A program made the translations under genes and the position numbers. The notes beneath the pieces were generated by a model. That model did no database searches and had not been told where the DNA came from. It saw only the letters and a program-made list of their open reading frames with translations. From the NCBI GenBank assembly GCA_900320285.1, contig ONRQ01000018.1:1-35241 (forward strand): 35,241 nt of DNA, in the 5' to 3' direction. Each line of letters begins with the position of its first letter. Position 1 is the stretch's first letter. This stretch comes from an uncultured Eubacteriales bacterium (GTDB lineage Bacteria; Bacillota; Clostridia; Peptostreptococcales; Anaerovoracaceae). This document shows positions 16,935 through 25,944 of the stretch, piece after piece.

Positions 16935-18293
16935 ATGCAAAAGAAACCTATCACCAACAAGCTGCTGTGGATATTTGCCGTCGGACAGTTCGGATGGAGT
17001 CTGCTTTCGGGAATAGTCGCAAACTGGATGGTTTATTACTATACCGGTACTCCTGACGCGCAGAACCCTCTCACAGGTATATTTGCTTCGGGTATAACGC
17101 AGCATCCGATCGTGTTCAAGCTGACGCTCTTCGGACTTGTGCTGGCTGTAGGCCGTGTATTCGATGCTGTCACGGACCCTCTGATCGCCGGATGGTCTGA
17201 CCGCGCAAAATACAAGGGCGGCCGCCGCATACCGTTCATGCGCGCTATAGCGATACCTTTTTCACTTGTCACGATAGGACTCTTCACACTGCCTCAGACA
17301 AGCAACATAGTTATAAATGATGTGATCCTGTTTGCGCTGCTTATAACGTTCTATTTGTTCATGACGATATTCTGCACACCGTACAACGCTCTGATTGCCG
17401 AGCTTGGTGACACGCAGGAACACCGCATAAATGTATCGACATATATTTCATTTACATTCATCGCAGGCCAGTCGATCTCATTCATGCTGCCTAACGTTGC
17501 CGGAGCTCTTCAGGGAGCTTTCGGACTGGAAGGGTCTGTAAGAATGGCTGTTGCTGTTATGGCCACCCTCGCATGCATAGCCATGCTGGTCCCGTCTCTG
17601 TATATCAAGGAACGTGATTATCTTGAGGCAAAGCCAAGTGAGACAAAGGCGTTTTCATCACTGCTCAAGACCTTCCAGAACAGACAGTTCAGACGCTTCG
17701 TATACAGCGATGTTATTTACTTCTTTGCTCTTACGCTCTTCCAGACCGGTCTGGCGTTCTATGAGACCAAGCTGATGGGGATCGAAGATACATGGACATT
17801 TGTGCTGACTGCTACGATGACGGCTCTCAGTGTATGTCAGTATCCGATAGTAAACAAACTTGCCCCGAAGATCGGAAAGAAGAAAATGATAATCACCGGA
17901 TTCTTCGGCTATGCACTGGTATTCCTTATTACATTCCTTTGCGGAAAGGGTCTGTACTGGGGATTCATCGTTGCAGTCTGCGCATCCGTTCCAATGGCTA
18001 TACTTGGAATACTGCCGCAGGCCTGTGTTGCTGACGTAGCCGAGCTCAGCCGCCTTGAAACGGGTGAGGACCGCAGCGGAATGTTCTTCGCGGCACGTAC
18101 ATTTGCTTTCAAGATGGGTCAGGCCCTTGCCATGGTAGTGTTCACATCGATCACAGTCTCGGGAACACCGGGAAGCTACAGAGCGACAGCAGCCGTGGCG
18201 TTTGTCACCTGTGTAACCGGAGCATGCCTCTTCTTCCTGTACAACGAGAAGATGATACTTGCAAGGATAAGAGAGATAAAGGGCGAAGAATAG
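16935..18293 (+). CDS. GPH-family sugar:cation symporter (MFS)
   Basis: A 452-aa protein with about 12 TM segments. The GPH signature between TM2 and TM3 reads RVFDAVTDPLIAGWSDR followed by GGRRIPFM; CTPYNALIAELGD is the second conserved stretch. The family (MelB, XylP, GusB relatives) imports glycosides, pentosides or hexuronides with Na+ or H+. It is monocistronic by context, with a spacer upstream and a strong terminator downstream. It sits between the amino acid block and the sensor/kinase block, so its substrate cannot be inferred from an operon; a sugar feeding the downstream FGGY kinase is possible. Confidence 0.88.
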   Translation: MQKKPITNKLLWIFAVGQFGWSLLSGIVANWMVYYYTGTPDAQNPLTGIFASGITQHPIVFKLTLFGLVLAVGRVFDAVTDPLIAGWSDRAKYKGGRRIPFMRAIAIPFSLVTIGLFTLPQTSNIVINDVILFALLITFYLFMTIFCTPYNALIAELGDTQEHRINVSTYISFTFIAGQSISFMLPNVAGALQGAFGLEGSVRMAVAVMATLACIAMLVPSLYIKERDYLEAKPSETKAFSSLLKTFQNRQFRRFVYSDVIYFFALTLFQTGLAFYETKLMGIEDTWTFVLTATMTALSVCQYPIVNKLAPKIGKKKMIITGFFGYALVFLITFLCGKGLYWGFIVAVCASVPMAILGILPQACVADVAELSRLETGEDRSGMFFAARTFAFKMGQALAMVVFTSITVSGTPGSYRATAAVAFVTCVTGACLFFLYNEKMILARIREIKGEE

Positions 18294-18314
18294 AGTCATT
18301 GATAGCTGAATATG

Positions 18315-18346
18315 GGAGCATATGCACATGCATACGCTCCTTTTTT
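18315..18346 (+). terminator. Intrinsic terminator of the GPH symporter gene
   Basis: GGAGCATATGC (18315-18325) pairs with GCATACGCTCC (18330-18340), 11 bp with one A-C mismatch, around the 4-base loop ACAT, followed by TTTTTT. A textbook rho-independent terminator, 22 bases past the stop. Confidence 0.9.
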
Positions 18347-18493
18347 GTTTCTGCTGTTGTGGTATCATAAAGCCATGAAACATGGTACCTATATGTCGGT
18401 ATCCATGGTCATCCTGAGCTTCAGGCACTTAAATGAATTGAGTCCGAAGCATCAGAATTAATAGGGATGGATAAGTAAAGAAAAATACATGTC

Positions 18494-18524
18494 AAGCCTT
18501 TGCTATACTGCAATGGCTTTTTTT
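18494..18524 (+). terminator. Second terminator-like hairpin just upstream of the sensor gene
   Basis: AAGCCTTTGC (18494-18503) pairs with GCAATGGCTT (18510-18519), 10 bp with one T-T mismatch, around the loop TATACT, followed by a run of seven T (18518-18524). It lies 55 bases before the next start codon, with no recognised gene between it and the previous terminator. It may end a short untranslated transcript from 18347-18493 or act as a leader attenuator. The same stretch overlaps the position expected for a -35 element of the promoter at 18527. Confidence 0.65.
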
Positions 18525-18526
18525 AG

Positions 18527-18532
18527 TATAAT
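18527..18532 (+). promoter_or_regulatory. Candidate -10 element for the sensor-phosphatase operon
   Basis: A perfect TATAAT 47 bases before the ATG. The hexamer 17 bases upstream is TATACT, a poor -35, so activity may need an activator or a different -35. Confidence 0.4.
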
Positions 18533-18578
18533 AAACTATGTATAGGCAATATGCTTTTCAGACAGGAAAACAACTTAA

Positions 18579-21500
18579 ATGGATTTTAAATATAAATTTT
18601 CTAACAGAATAATGTGCTTTACATGGCTTGTGATAAGTCTGCTTTTAGTGTTGCTTCTTTCTGCACAGACAGCTGCAGCTGAGGATACTTATGAAGTGAA
18701 GCCGTCTGTTGATCCGATCAGAAACAACGATAATTATTCTGCTGTAGTATATGACAATACCAATGGGCTTCCTGCTGCTGAAGCAAATGATATCGTTCAG
18801 ACATCAGAGGGATTCATATGGATAGGATGCTATGCAGGACTTGTACGATACGATGGCGATACTTTTGAACGTCTGGATTCCACTCAGGGGGTCAACAGTA
18901 TCTCCAGTCTTTATGTCGACAATAAGGACAGACTCTGGATAGGCACTAATGATAATGGTGTAGCTATAATGGAAAACGGCGAGTTCCGCTTCTGGGGCGA
19001 AAAAGACGGTCTCGGGTCTTCAAAGATATGCGATATTGAGGGAGATGAAGCCGGATACGTTTATGTAGGGACAACAGCGGGAATCTCGATGTTCAGTCCT
19101 GACCTTGAGATGATCACTCTTGAAGATGCCAGGATCGATGATGTGTACGTTGAGAACATGGTCTCCGACAGCGACGGGCTGCTTTACGTTACAAGCCATG
19201 ACGGCAATGTGTTTATTCTCCGTGACGGAAACCTCGTAAACTATTACGAGAAAGACGAGACTATGCATCCTATAACCTGTGTATATCCGGACCCTAAAAA
19301 ACCGGGATGGATCTACTATGGGACTGAAGACGAAGGAGTGTTTCATGTAAGCCTTAAAAGCGGCTTCAATACTGCGGAGCACATAGACATCTCTCCGCTT
19401 CGAGGTGTGTATGATATATCTCTGATTGGAGACTATCTCTGGCTCTGCACGCGCAACGGCACAGGAGTGATAGGTGAAGACGGTTTCCATTCTCTGGATT
19501 ATCTGCCTCTTAACAATTCTGTGGATCATGTGATAATGGATTATGAGGGCAATCTGTGGTTTACCTCAACGCGACAGGGCGTAATGAAACTGGTGGCTAA
19601 CCGTTTTACAGATATTTTCAAGCGTTACGGACTTGAAAAAGAAGTAGTTAATACGACTTGTATGCTGGGTGGAAAACTGTTTATGGGTACGGATAACGGG
19701 CTTATAGTTGCTGATGATACAAAGGTGCTGAAATCCGTCCCACTGACTTCAGTGAGGAAAGCAGACGGAGGTCCTCTCAGGGAAGATCAGACTGCTTCTG
19801 ATCTTATTGAACTTCTTGATGGTGTGCGTATCAGGTCTGTTATACGTGACAGCAGGGACCGCCTCTGGATTTCCACATGGAAAGCGCTGGGACTCCTTCG
19901 ATATGACCATGGAGAACTCACGGTGTTTGATGAGACAGACGGACTTCTGTCAAACAGTATCCGTAGTGTATATGAAACAAAGGATGGAAGAATTCTGATT
20001 GCAGTCACAGGCGGACTTAACATCATAAAAGACGATAAAGTTGTTGCTGCCTATGACAAGGATAACGGCATAGCCAATAATGAGACACTCAACGTCTGCG
20101 AAGCTCCAAACGGTGATGTGCTGGTCGGATCAAACGGCGACGGGATTTATGTTGTAAGCAGTGAAGGCACAAAAAACATCGGAAAAAAACAAGGCCTTGC
20201 TTCCGGCGTTGTAATGCGGATGAAGTATGATGAGAATAATAAAGTTTTCTGGCTCGTCACGGGAAATTCTCTTGCTTATATGACTGAAGACTACAGGGTT
20301 ACTACGATAAGCAAATTCCCTTATCCTGACAACTTCGATACTTTTATAAACAGCAAGGGCGATATGTGGATACTCAGCAGTGACGGAATCTATGTTATCC
20401 CTGTAAAAGAACTTCTGGCAAACAGAAAAATAGATCCTGTTCACTATGGAATAGCCAATGGCATACCATGTACAGCCACAAGCAATCCGTACAACTACCT
20501 GACAAAGAACGGCGATCTTTACATTGCCGGCAGGTCAGGAGTGACAATGGTCAACATTGAGGAGTCGCTTGAAGATATAGAAGATCTTAAAATGTCGGTC
20601 TCATGTGTCAAAGCGGACAGCAAATATATATATCCGGATGAAAAGGGCATATTCCGGATTCCTGCAAGTACTAAAAAACTTGCGGTTTATGCGCATGTCT
20701 ACAACTATTCACTTACGGATCCTCTGGTATCATTCATGCTCAGGGGCTTTGAAAGAAAGTACTCGACTGTCAGACGCAGCGAACTTGGGCCGCTGTACTA
20801 CACCAACCTGCGAGGCGGAACATATAGATTCGATATGCAGATAATGGATGCGATGGGCAGGGAAAGCAAGAACATGACGGCCACGATCATAAAGGCAAAA
20901 GCCTTTTATGAGCAGGCGTGGTTCTTTATCCTGGCAATGTTATTGTTTGGTGTCAGTGCTCTTGCTGTTTTGCAGCTGTATGTTCGTGAAAAGATGAAAA
21001 AGGTCGAAAAAAAGCATCGCGAGAAGGCGGAGCGCGATCGAGTCATCAGTGAACTGCACATGGCAAATCAGATACAGACAAGTGTACTTCCGCACGAATT
21101 CCCGCCGTTCCCGGAAAAGAAAGAATTCGAACTGTTTGCCATGATGGAACCGGCCAGAGAGGTAGGAGGCGATTTCTACGACTTTTTCCTTATCGATGAT
21201 GATCATCTGTGCCTTGTGATCGCAGATGTAAGCGGAAAGGGCATTCCGGCGTCGCTGTTCATGATGAACTCAAAGGTGCTTATAAAGTCTTATGCTTCGG
21301 GAGATAATTCACCGGCAGAAGTACTGGAAAAGGTTAATAAGGAAATCTGCGAGAACAACCAGATGGAGATGTTTGTCACAGTCTGGCTGGGCGTTCTGGA
21401 GCTCTCAACAGGAAAGATCGTGGCATCCAATGCCGGACATGAATATCCTGTAATAGGCCGCGCCGGAGGAAAATATGAACTCATCAAAGACAAGCACGGA

Positions 21501-21791
21501 TTCGTTGTCGGCGGTATGGAGGGAGTGAAGTATAAAGACTACGAAATGCAGCTCCAGCCGGGAGACAAGCTCTTTGTTTATACAGACGGCGTGCCTGAAG
21601 CTGCAAATACCAAAAATGAACTGTTTGGTACAGACCGCATGCTCGATGCGCTGAACAAAGATGTATATGCTCCGGTTGAAGAACTGCTCAGAAATGTCCG
21701 CAGAGCGGTATCTGAATATGTGGCAGGTGCGGAGCAGTTTGACGATCTGACGATGCTGGCGGTGGAGTATACAGGAACAGACACAGAGTGA
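18579..21791 (+). CDS. Transmembrane beta-propeller sensor with SpoIIE/PP2C serine phosphatase
   Basis: A 1070-aa protein. A signal/anchor segment (about 10-33, ending AQTAAA) exports the N-terminal part. About 45-670 contains repeated two-component-regulator propeller blades (VQTSEGFIWIGCYAGLVRYDG, DNKDRLWIGTNDNGV, DYEGNLWFTSTRQGV, DSRDRLWISTWKALGLLRYD). A Y_Y_Y-type Ig domain follows (about 670-770), a TM helix at about 780-802, a short charged coiled coil, and a SpoIIE phosphatase at about 830-1065 with EVGGDFYDFF, IADVSGKGIPASLFMM, YTDGVPEA and DDLTMLAVE metal-site motifs. Known relatives (RsbU, SpoIIE) dephosphorylate anti-anti-sigma proteins. No histidine kinase is present, unlike the usual HTCS proteins with this sensor. 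The ribosome site is weak (AGGAAAA, somewhat distant). The ligand is probably a carbohydrate, by family habit; the output target is not in this window. Confidence 0.88.
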   Translation: MDFKYKFSNRIMCFTWLVISLLLVLLLSAQTAAAEDTYEVKPSVDPIRNNDNYSAVVYDNTNGLPAAEANDIVQTSEGFIWIGCYAGLVRYDGDTFERLDSTQGVNSISSLYVDNKDRLWIGTNDNGVAIMENGEFRFWGEKDGLGSSKICDIEGDEAGYVYVGTTAGISMFSPDLEMITLEDARIDDVYVENMVSDSDGLLYVTSHDGNVFILRDGNLVNYYEKDETMHPITCVYPDPKKPGWIYYGTEDEGVFHVSLKSGFNTAEHIDISPLRGVYDISLIGDYLWLCTRNGTGVIGEDGFHSLDYLPLNNSVDHVIMDYEGNLWFTSTRQGVMKLVANRFTDIFKRYGLEKEVVNTTCMLGGKLFMGTDNGLIVADDTKVLKSVPLTSVRKADGGPLREDQTASDLIELLDGVRIRSVIRDSRDRLWISTWKALGLLRYDHGELTVFDETDGLLSNSIRSVYETKDGRILIAVTGGLNIIKDDKVVAAYDKDNGIANNETLNVCEAPNGDVLVGSNGDGIYVVSSEGTKNIGKKQGLASGVVMRMKYDENNKVFWLVTGNSLAYMTEDYRVTTISKFPYPDNFDTFINSKGDMWILSSDGIYVIPVKELLANRKIDPVHYGIANGIPCTATSNPYNYLTKNGDLYIAGRSGVTMVNIEESLEDIEDLKMSVSCVKADSKYIYPDEKGIFRIPASTKKLAVYAHVYNYSLTDPLVSFMLRGFERKYSTVRRSELGPLYYTNLRGGTYRFDMQIMDAMGRESKNMTATIIKAKAFYEQAWFFILAMLLFGVSALAVLQLYVREKMKKVEKKHREKAERDRVISELHMANQIQTSVLPHEFPPFPEKKEFELFAMMEPAREVGGDFYDFFLIDDDHLCLVIADVSGKGIPASLFMMNSKVLIKSYASGDNSPAEVLEKVNKEICENNQMEMFVTVWLGVLELSTGKIVASNAGHEYPVIGRAGGKYELIKDKHGFVVGGMEGVKYKDYEMQLQPGDKLFVYTDGVPEAANTKNELFGTDRMLDALNKDVYAPVEELLRNVRRAVSEYVAGAEQFDDLTMLAVEYTGTDTE

Positions 21792-21807
21792 AGTAACAGG
21801 AGAAAAA

Positions 21808-23397
21808 ATGGCGTTTATTCTGACATATGATATCGGTACTACAGGTGTAAAAACATGCTTATTTGAAGTTGATAAAACGATAAGATTACTTGAGTCCACT
21901 TCAGCCGGATATCCATTATATATCCTTGAAGGCGGCGGAGCCGAACAGGATGGAAACGACTGGTGGAAGGGCATGGCCTCAAGCACCAGAGAACTCTTTG
22001 ACAAGGTAGATGTTACACCGGATCAGATAGAGGGAATATCATTTTGCTCGCAGATGCAGGGGCTTGTTATTGTAGATAAGAACGGTGAACCTATCCACAG
22101 ACCAATGAGCTACATGGACCAGCGGGCGAAAGAAGAGCTTAAGAAGGGCATAGCAAACGGTATTCAGATTGCCGGCGCAAATGTTTTCAAACTGATCCCG
22201 AGTCTGAGGATCACAGGTGCTGTAACAAGCTCAGTCAAGGACCCTGTCTGGAAATACAAATGGCTTGAGGCTCACGAGCCGGCATTCAAAAATGCGTACA
22301 GGTGGCTCGACGTTAAGGATTATCTTATCTGCCGCTGCACAGGAGAGTTCACCATGACTGAGGATTCGGCATTCGGAACTCTTATTTACGACACGCGTCC
22401 TGACGGCAAGTGCTGGAGTGAAGAGCTGTGTGAGATGTTCGGCATCAATATGGACCTTCTGCCGCGGATAATCAGATCTACCGATAAAGTCGGTGGACTG
22501 ACCGAAAAAGCTGCTTCAGAGCTGGGGCTAAAGGCCGGCACGCCTGTATTCGGAGGAGGCGGAGACGCATCGCTGATAGGCGTCGGAGCCGGCAGCGTCG
22601 AGGTAGGTGATACACATATCTACAGCGGAACTTCCGGCTGGGTATCGACTGTGACTAAAAGGCAGGTTGTCGATGTTACTTCCATGATAGCCTCTGTAAC
22701 AGGTGCGCAAGAAGGGAAATACAACTATTTTGCTGAGATGGAGACCGCAGGCAAGTGCCTCGAGTGGGTCAGAGATCATCTTGCACTCGATGAGATTGGT
22801 GTTTATATAAAGAAAGAGGGAGTTTCCTCAGACTACGAGCAGAGAAACGCAAGTCTGTTTGCTTATCTTAATGAAGTTGTAAAGGATGTGGAGCCGGGCT
22901 CTGGCGGAGTTATTTTCACTCCATGGCTGCACGGAAACAGATGTCCGTTTGAGGATCCGAACGCGACAGGCATGTTCTTTGGTCTGGGACTTGAGACAGG
23001 AAAGACTGAAATGATACATGCTGTTCTTGAAGGCGTATTCTACCATCTCAGATGGATGCTCGAATGCCAGGGACGCAGAATGAAGACTTCCGATCCTGTA
23101 AGATTCGTCGGCGGCGGAGCACTTGCACCGGTATCGTGCCAGATGCTTGCGGATATAACGGGGAGAACTATAGAGACTGTACCTTCACCTCAGAACGTAG
23201 GAGCTGTAGGCGCTGCAGCGGTAGTCGCTGTAGGACTCGGACTTATCCCTGATCTTGAATGCACAAAGCAGTTCATTCCGGTCGCTGCAACATATAAACC
23301 TGATATGAAAAAACACGCGAAGTATAAACCGTATTACAAGACTTTCAAGAAACTATATGCTGCTAACAAGAGCCTTTTCAAGGCGGTATCCAAGTAG
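21808..23397 (+). CDS. FGGY-family carbohydrate kinase (xylulokinase-like)
   Basis: A 529-aa two-domain sugar kinase. The phosphate-1 motif is TYDIGTTGVKTCLFE at 6-20; EQDGNDWW, FCSQMQG and YMDQRA (102-107) line the sugar site; GGGGDASLIGVGAGS with Asp253 provides the likely catalytic base; FVGGGALAPVSCQMLADI and QNVGAVGAAAVV form the adenosine site. It phosphorylates a pentulose, hexulose or polyol with ATP. The motif MDQRA differs from the WNDxR of classical XylB, so xylulose is not assured. It begins 16 bases after the phosphatase-sensor stop with AGGAG and is followed 15 bases later by a membrane protein gene. Confidence 0.85.
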   Translation: MAFILTYDIGTTGVKTCLFEVDKTIRLLESTSAGYPLYILEGGGAEQDGNDWWKGMASSTRELFDKVDVTPDQIEGISFCSQMQGLVIVDKNGEPIHRPMSYMDQRAKEELKKGIANGIQIAGANVFKLIPSLRITGAVTSSVKDPVWKYKWLEAHEPAFKNAYRWLDVKDYLICRCTGEFTMTEDSAFGTLIYDTRPDGKCWSEELCEMFGINMDLLPRIIRSTDKVGGLTEKAASELGLKAGTPVFGGGGDASLIGVGAGSVEVGDTHIYSGTSGWVSTVTKRQVVDVTSMIASVTGAQEGKYNYFAEMETAGKCLEWVRDHLALDEIGVYIKKEGVSSDYEQRNASLFAYLNEVVKDVEPGSGGVIFTPWLHGNRCPFEDPNATGMFFGLGLETGKTEMIHAVLEGVFYHLRWMLECQGRRMKTSDPVRFVGGGALAPVSCQMLADITGRTIETVPSPQNVGAVGAAAVVAVGLGLIPDLECTKQFIPVAATYKPDMKKHAKYKPYYKTFKKLYAANKSLFKAVSK

Positions 23398-23412
23398 AGG
23401 GGAGGCGTAGTA

Positions 23413-24084
23413 ATGCATTTTGTGTTCTGGGGAGATGGGTCCCAGGCTGCTAAGGATCTGGTGGATGCTATACAGGTCCGCAGTACTGATAACTTCAACT
23501 GGACCTTCATTTTCATTCTGGCAGTTGTATTCTATGTGTACTGGACCGAGATCCATAATAAAAAATACGACATTATCTACGCGGGACTGGCTCTGTATGG
23601 GGTCCACTGGTTCTATGAGATCGGTAACGCAATAATAGGGCATGTGACCGGGTATCCGCTCTGGTCAGTCAGCAACGAGTCTACAACATTCATTCTGCTG
23701 ATAGGTGTGTGCTGGGAGCTGTCAATGATGTTCTCGCTGGCGGGAATGATCTCACTCAAGATGCTCCCCGAGGACAGGAGTACGAGGTATTTTGCCAGAA
23801 ACGGCAAAAAGGGCATCGACTGCAGGTTTGCCGGCGCGCTGAGCATGGCACTGCTGTTTGCTCTTGTGGAATCGTTTCTGGCGGGTACTTCCAACCACTC
23901 ATTTATATGGGTATATAAATGGTGGGGTGTGCTTCCGGTATTCATTACCACGTACATACCGTTCTTCCTGGCTGCAAACTACGTACCGGATATGGAACCG
24001 GTAAAAAGAAAAAGATTCCTCATAGCAGTATGGGGAATCGATGCCGTGCTTCTTATCACACTGATACCGGCCGGTATTATTTAA
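23413..24084 (+). CDS. Unrecognised integral membrane protein
   Basis: A 223-aa protein I cannot place in a family. It has about six hydrophobic segments (near 28-45, 53-75, 92-115, 137-155, 170-192, 198-222) and aromatic-rich turns such as YGVHWFYEIGNAI, SNHSFIWVYKWWG and EIHNKK. There is no signal peptide or obvious enzyme motif; intramembrane His, Glu and Trp residues are frequent. It has a strong GGGGAGG ribosome site and lies 15 bases after the sugar kinase, so it is most likely co-transcribed with it and the phosphatase-sensor. Its 3' end is only 9 bases from the 3' end of the convergent MATE gene. A sugar or polyol permease or a membrane accessory is possible; no function is claimed. 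Confidence 0.75.
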   Translation: MHFVFWGDGSQAAKDLVDAIQVRSTDNFNWTFIFILAVVFYVYWTEIHNKKYDIIYAGLALYGVHWFYEIGNAIIGHVTGYPLWSVSNESTTFILLIGVCWELSMMFSLAGMISLKMLPEDRSTRYFARNGKKGIDCRFAGALSMALLFALVESFLAGTSNHSFIWVYKWWGVLPVFITTYIPFFLAANYVPDMEPVKRKRFLIAVWGIDAVLLITLIPAGII

Positions 24085-24093
24085 ACCCAAAGG

Positions 24094-25848
24094 TCAGATA
24101 CGTATGGTAAGCACGTTAAGGCCAAACAGATTCTGATAATTTATATCGTTCGCGATGGAATAGACTGTGCGTATGCCGACGTTTGATACGGCATCTCCGC
24201 CTTCAGTAAGGTGATTACGCTCTTTTGGATCGAACGGCACGCAGTCGTCCTTTATCCGAAGAATAACTTCATCGTTTTTACAGACCACTCTGACATCAAC
24301 GGAGTGGTTCTTTTTATCCTTGGTAAAACCGTGGTCAATAACATTTACGACCATCTCTTCCGCGGCAAGGCCCGCATAATTCGCTCTCCGCTTATCTATA
24401 CCTTTGCTCAGGCAGAATTCCTGTATGTCCTGAGATATGGTGACTGCTTCATCAATATTCTTTACTGAGATCTCTGTGTGTTCATCTTCACCTGCGCCGA
24501 AATCATCCGGTATGACCATATATTCGTCCAGGGTACGCGGGAAATGCTTATTGCTTATTGCAGAGTATATGATCGCTATGAGAATCGATACTATGCCGTT
24601 TATGACGTTCGCGATATAAACACTGTTCATGCCTATGGACGGTATAAGTATGGCGGTGAAGAGAGACACGGTGATCATACCATCAAAGAGGGTGAGCACA
24701 TGAACGAATTTCTGCTTGTCTGCTGCCTGGGCATAGCATACGTAGTGCATGCAGACGATTCCAAGAGGCATGCATAACGGCAGTATGCGGAAGCCCCAGA
24801 CTGTCATCATGTACACAGGATCTGACGGATCCTTATAGAATATATGTGTCAGAGGATAAGCCATAAAGATAACAGCTGCAGAAACGACACACATAAGAGG
24901 AACATACCTTGTTAAAGCGACCCGCATTACTTCGGTCAGTGATTTGCGGTCTTCCTCGCCGATCGCGACACTCATAAGCATGCGCGATACAGCCTGCATT
25001 CCGACAGGTATTGCCCAGAACAGCGCCAGGATGTAGTTGGCTGTTGCAAATGCGGATATACCGACGGCACCTACATATGTTTCAAGAAGCTTGTTGACGA
25101 TCAGACCGCGGAAGGTCTGATAACCGTTGATCGTGGCGCCCGGCAGTCCTATTCTTAATATCGCCGCGCAATCTTTCATATCAGGTTTCTTCAGAGCAAA
25201 ACGCAGATGAGACCTGCCGGATATAAAATACCATGCTTCAACAATCAGGTATACCCACATCCCGATGGATGAAGCCAGAGCAAGGCCGAAAGACTCCATG
25301 TGCATAACTGCCACGAACTCATAGTTAAGTACAAGGTTCACCACTATGAAAACCAGAACTGCAAGCTGGGTGATACGGCCTTTATTCTCGATAAAAAGAA
25401 ACGACGCAAACTGGCTGCTGAGAATGAAAGGTATGATGCCGACAGCCTGACCGATAAGATACCGGTTGAGCAGAGGACGCACTGTGGCGTCATGCGTAAG
25501 AAACCCGGTCAGATCAAAGAGAGCCAGCAATATGACTGTAACGGTAAAAAACAGGCCGGCCAGTACGGAGATAATAATATCAAGAGAGTAGATTTCCTGA
25601 AGCTTGACCTGATTGTTTTTGCCCAGATACTCGCCGCACAGTATTGACGAGCCGCCTACCAGCATGAGGGCAAAGGCTCCGAAAAACATGTTCAGCGGTC
25701 CGTAGAGACCGACAGCGCTCATCGCCTCAGTGCCGACAAAATTGCTGGCGAAATAGCTGGATACTATCATATTTATGGTGCCTGCTGCCGCGAGAAGGAT
25801 CTGCACCGGAAGCAGTTTGAACATAAGCTTTCTGACCATGGAAATCAC
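24094..25848 (-). CDS. MATE-family transporter fused to an RsbW-like HATPase domain
   Basis: A 584-aa protein. Residues 1-445 form a 12-TM MATE/MOP transporter (NMIVSSYFASNFVGTEAMSAVG at the start, two six-helix halves). A short linker leads to a C-terminal GHKL ATPase (about 460-584): N-box AAEEMVVNVIDHGF with Glu498 and Asn502, G1-like LRIKDDCVPFDP, and VSNVGIRTV as the G2 box. This ATPase matches anti-sigma-factor kinases (RsbW/SpoIIAB type) rather than histidine kinases: no DHp domain or phospho-acceptor His is visible. MATE proteins normally exchange Na+ or H+ for cationic compounds. GGAAG precedes the ATG at 25848. The + strand phosphatase-sensor that ends nearby is the natural opposing enzyme of such a kinase. 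Confidence 0.88.
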   Translation of the reverse strand: MISMVRKLMFKLLPVQILLAAAGTINMIVSSYFASNFVGTEAMSAVGLYGPLNMFFGAFALMLVGGSSILCGEYLGKNNQVKLQEIYSLDIIISVLAGLFFTVTVILLALFDLTGFLTHDATVRPLLNRYLIGQAVGIIPFILSSQFASFLFIENKGRITQLAVLVFIVVNLVLNYEFVAVMHMESFGLALASSIGMWVYLIVEAWYFISGRSHLRFALKKPDMKDCAAILRIGLPGATINGYQTFRGLIVNKLLETYVGAVGISAFATANYILALFWAIPVGMQAVSRMLMSVAIGEEDRKSLTEVMRVALTRYVPLMCVVSAAVIFMAYPLTHIFYKDPSDPVYMMTVWGFRILPLCMPLGIVCMHYVCYAQAADKQKFVHVLTLFDGMITVSLFTAILIPSIGMNSVYIANVINGIVSILIAIIYSAISNKHFPRTLDEYMVIPDDFGAGEDEHTEISVKNIDEAVTISQDIQEFCLSKGIDKRRANYAGLAAEEMVVNVIDHGFTKDKKNHSVDVRVVCKNDEVILRIKDDCVPFDPKERNHLTEGGDAVSNVGIRTVYSIANDINYQNLFGLNVLTIRI

Positions 25849-25887
25849 TTCCTTGTCTGATAAACAGATGGCTTTTAGATGGTAACT

Positions 25888-25917
25888 AATATATCATAAA
25901 TACAGTGTCTGTGTTAA
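25888..25917 (-). promoter_or_regulatory. Putative promoter of the MATE-HATPase gene
   Basis: On the minus strand TTAACA (25917-25912), 18 bases, TATATT (25893-25888), about 40 bases upstream of the start. A small palindrome ACAG-TGT-CTGT (25902-25912) lies in the spacer. The 96-base spacer is shared with the divergent GH5 gene. Confidence 0.4.
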
Positions 25918-25944
25918 ATTGCAGATCGGGAAAGGGGAATCAGA

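Noticed and set aside
17658-18428. 256-codon minus-strand frame across the GPH symporter 3' end and terminator
   Set aside because: It overlaps the symporter and its strong terminator; Cys/His-rich translation matches no family.
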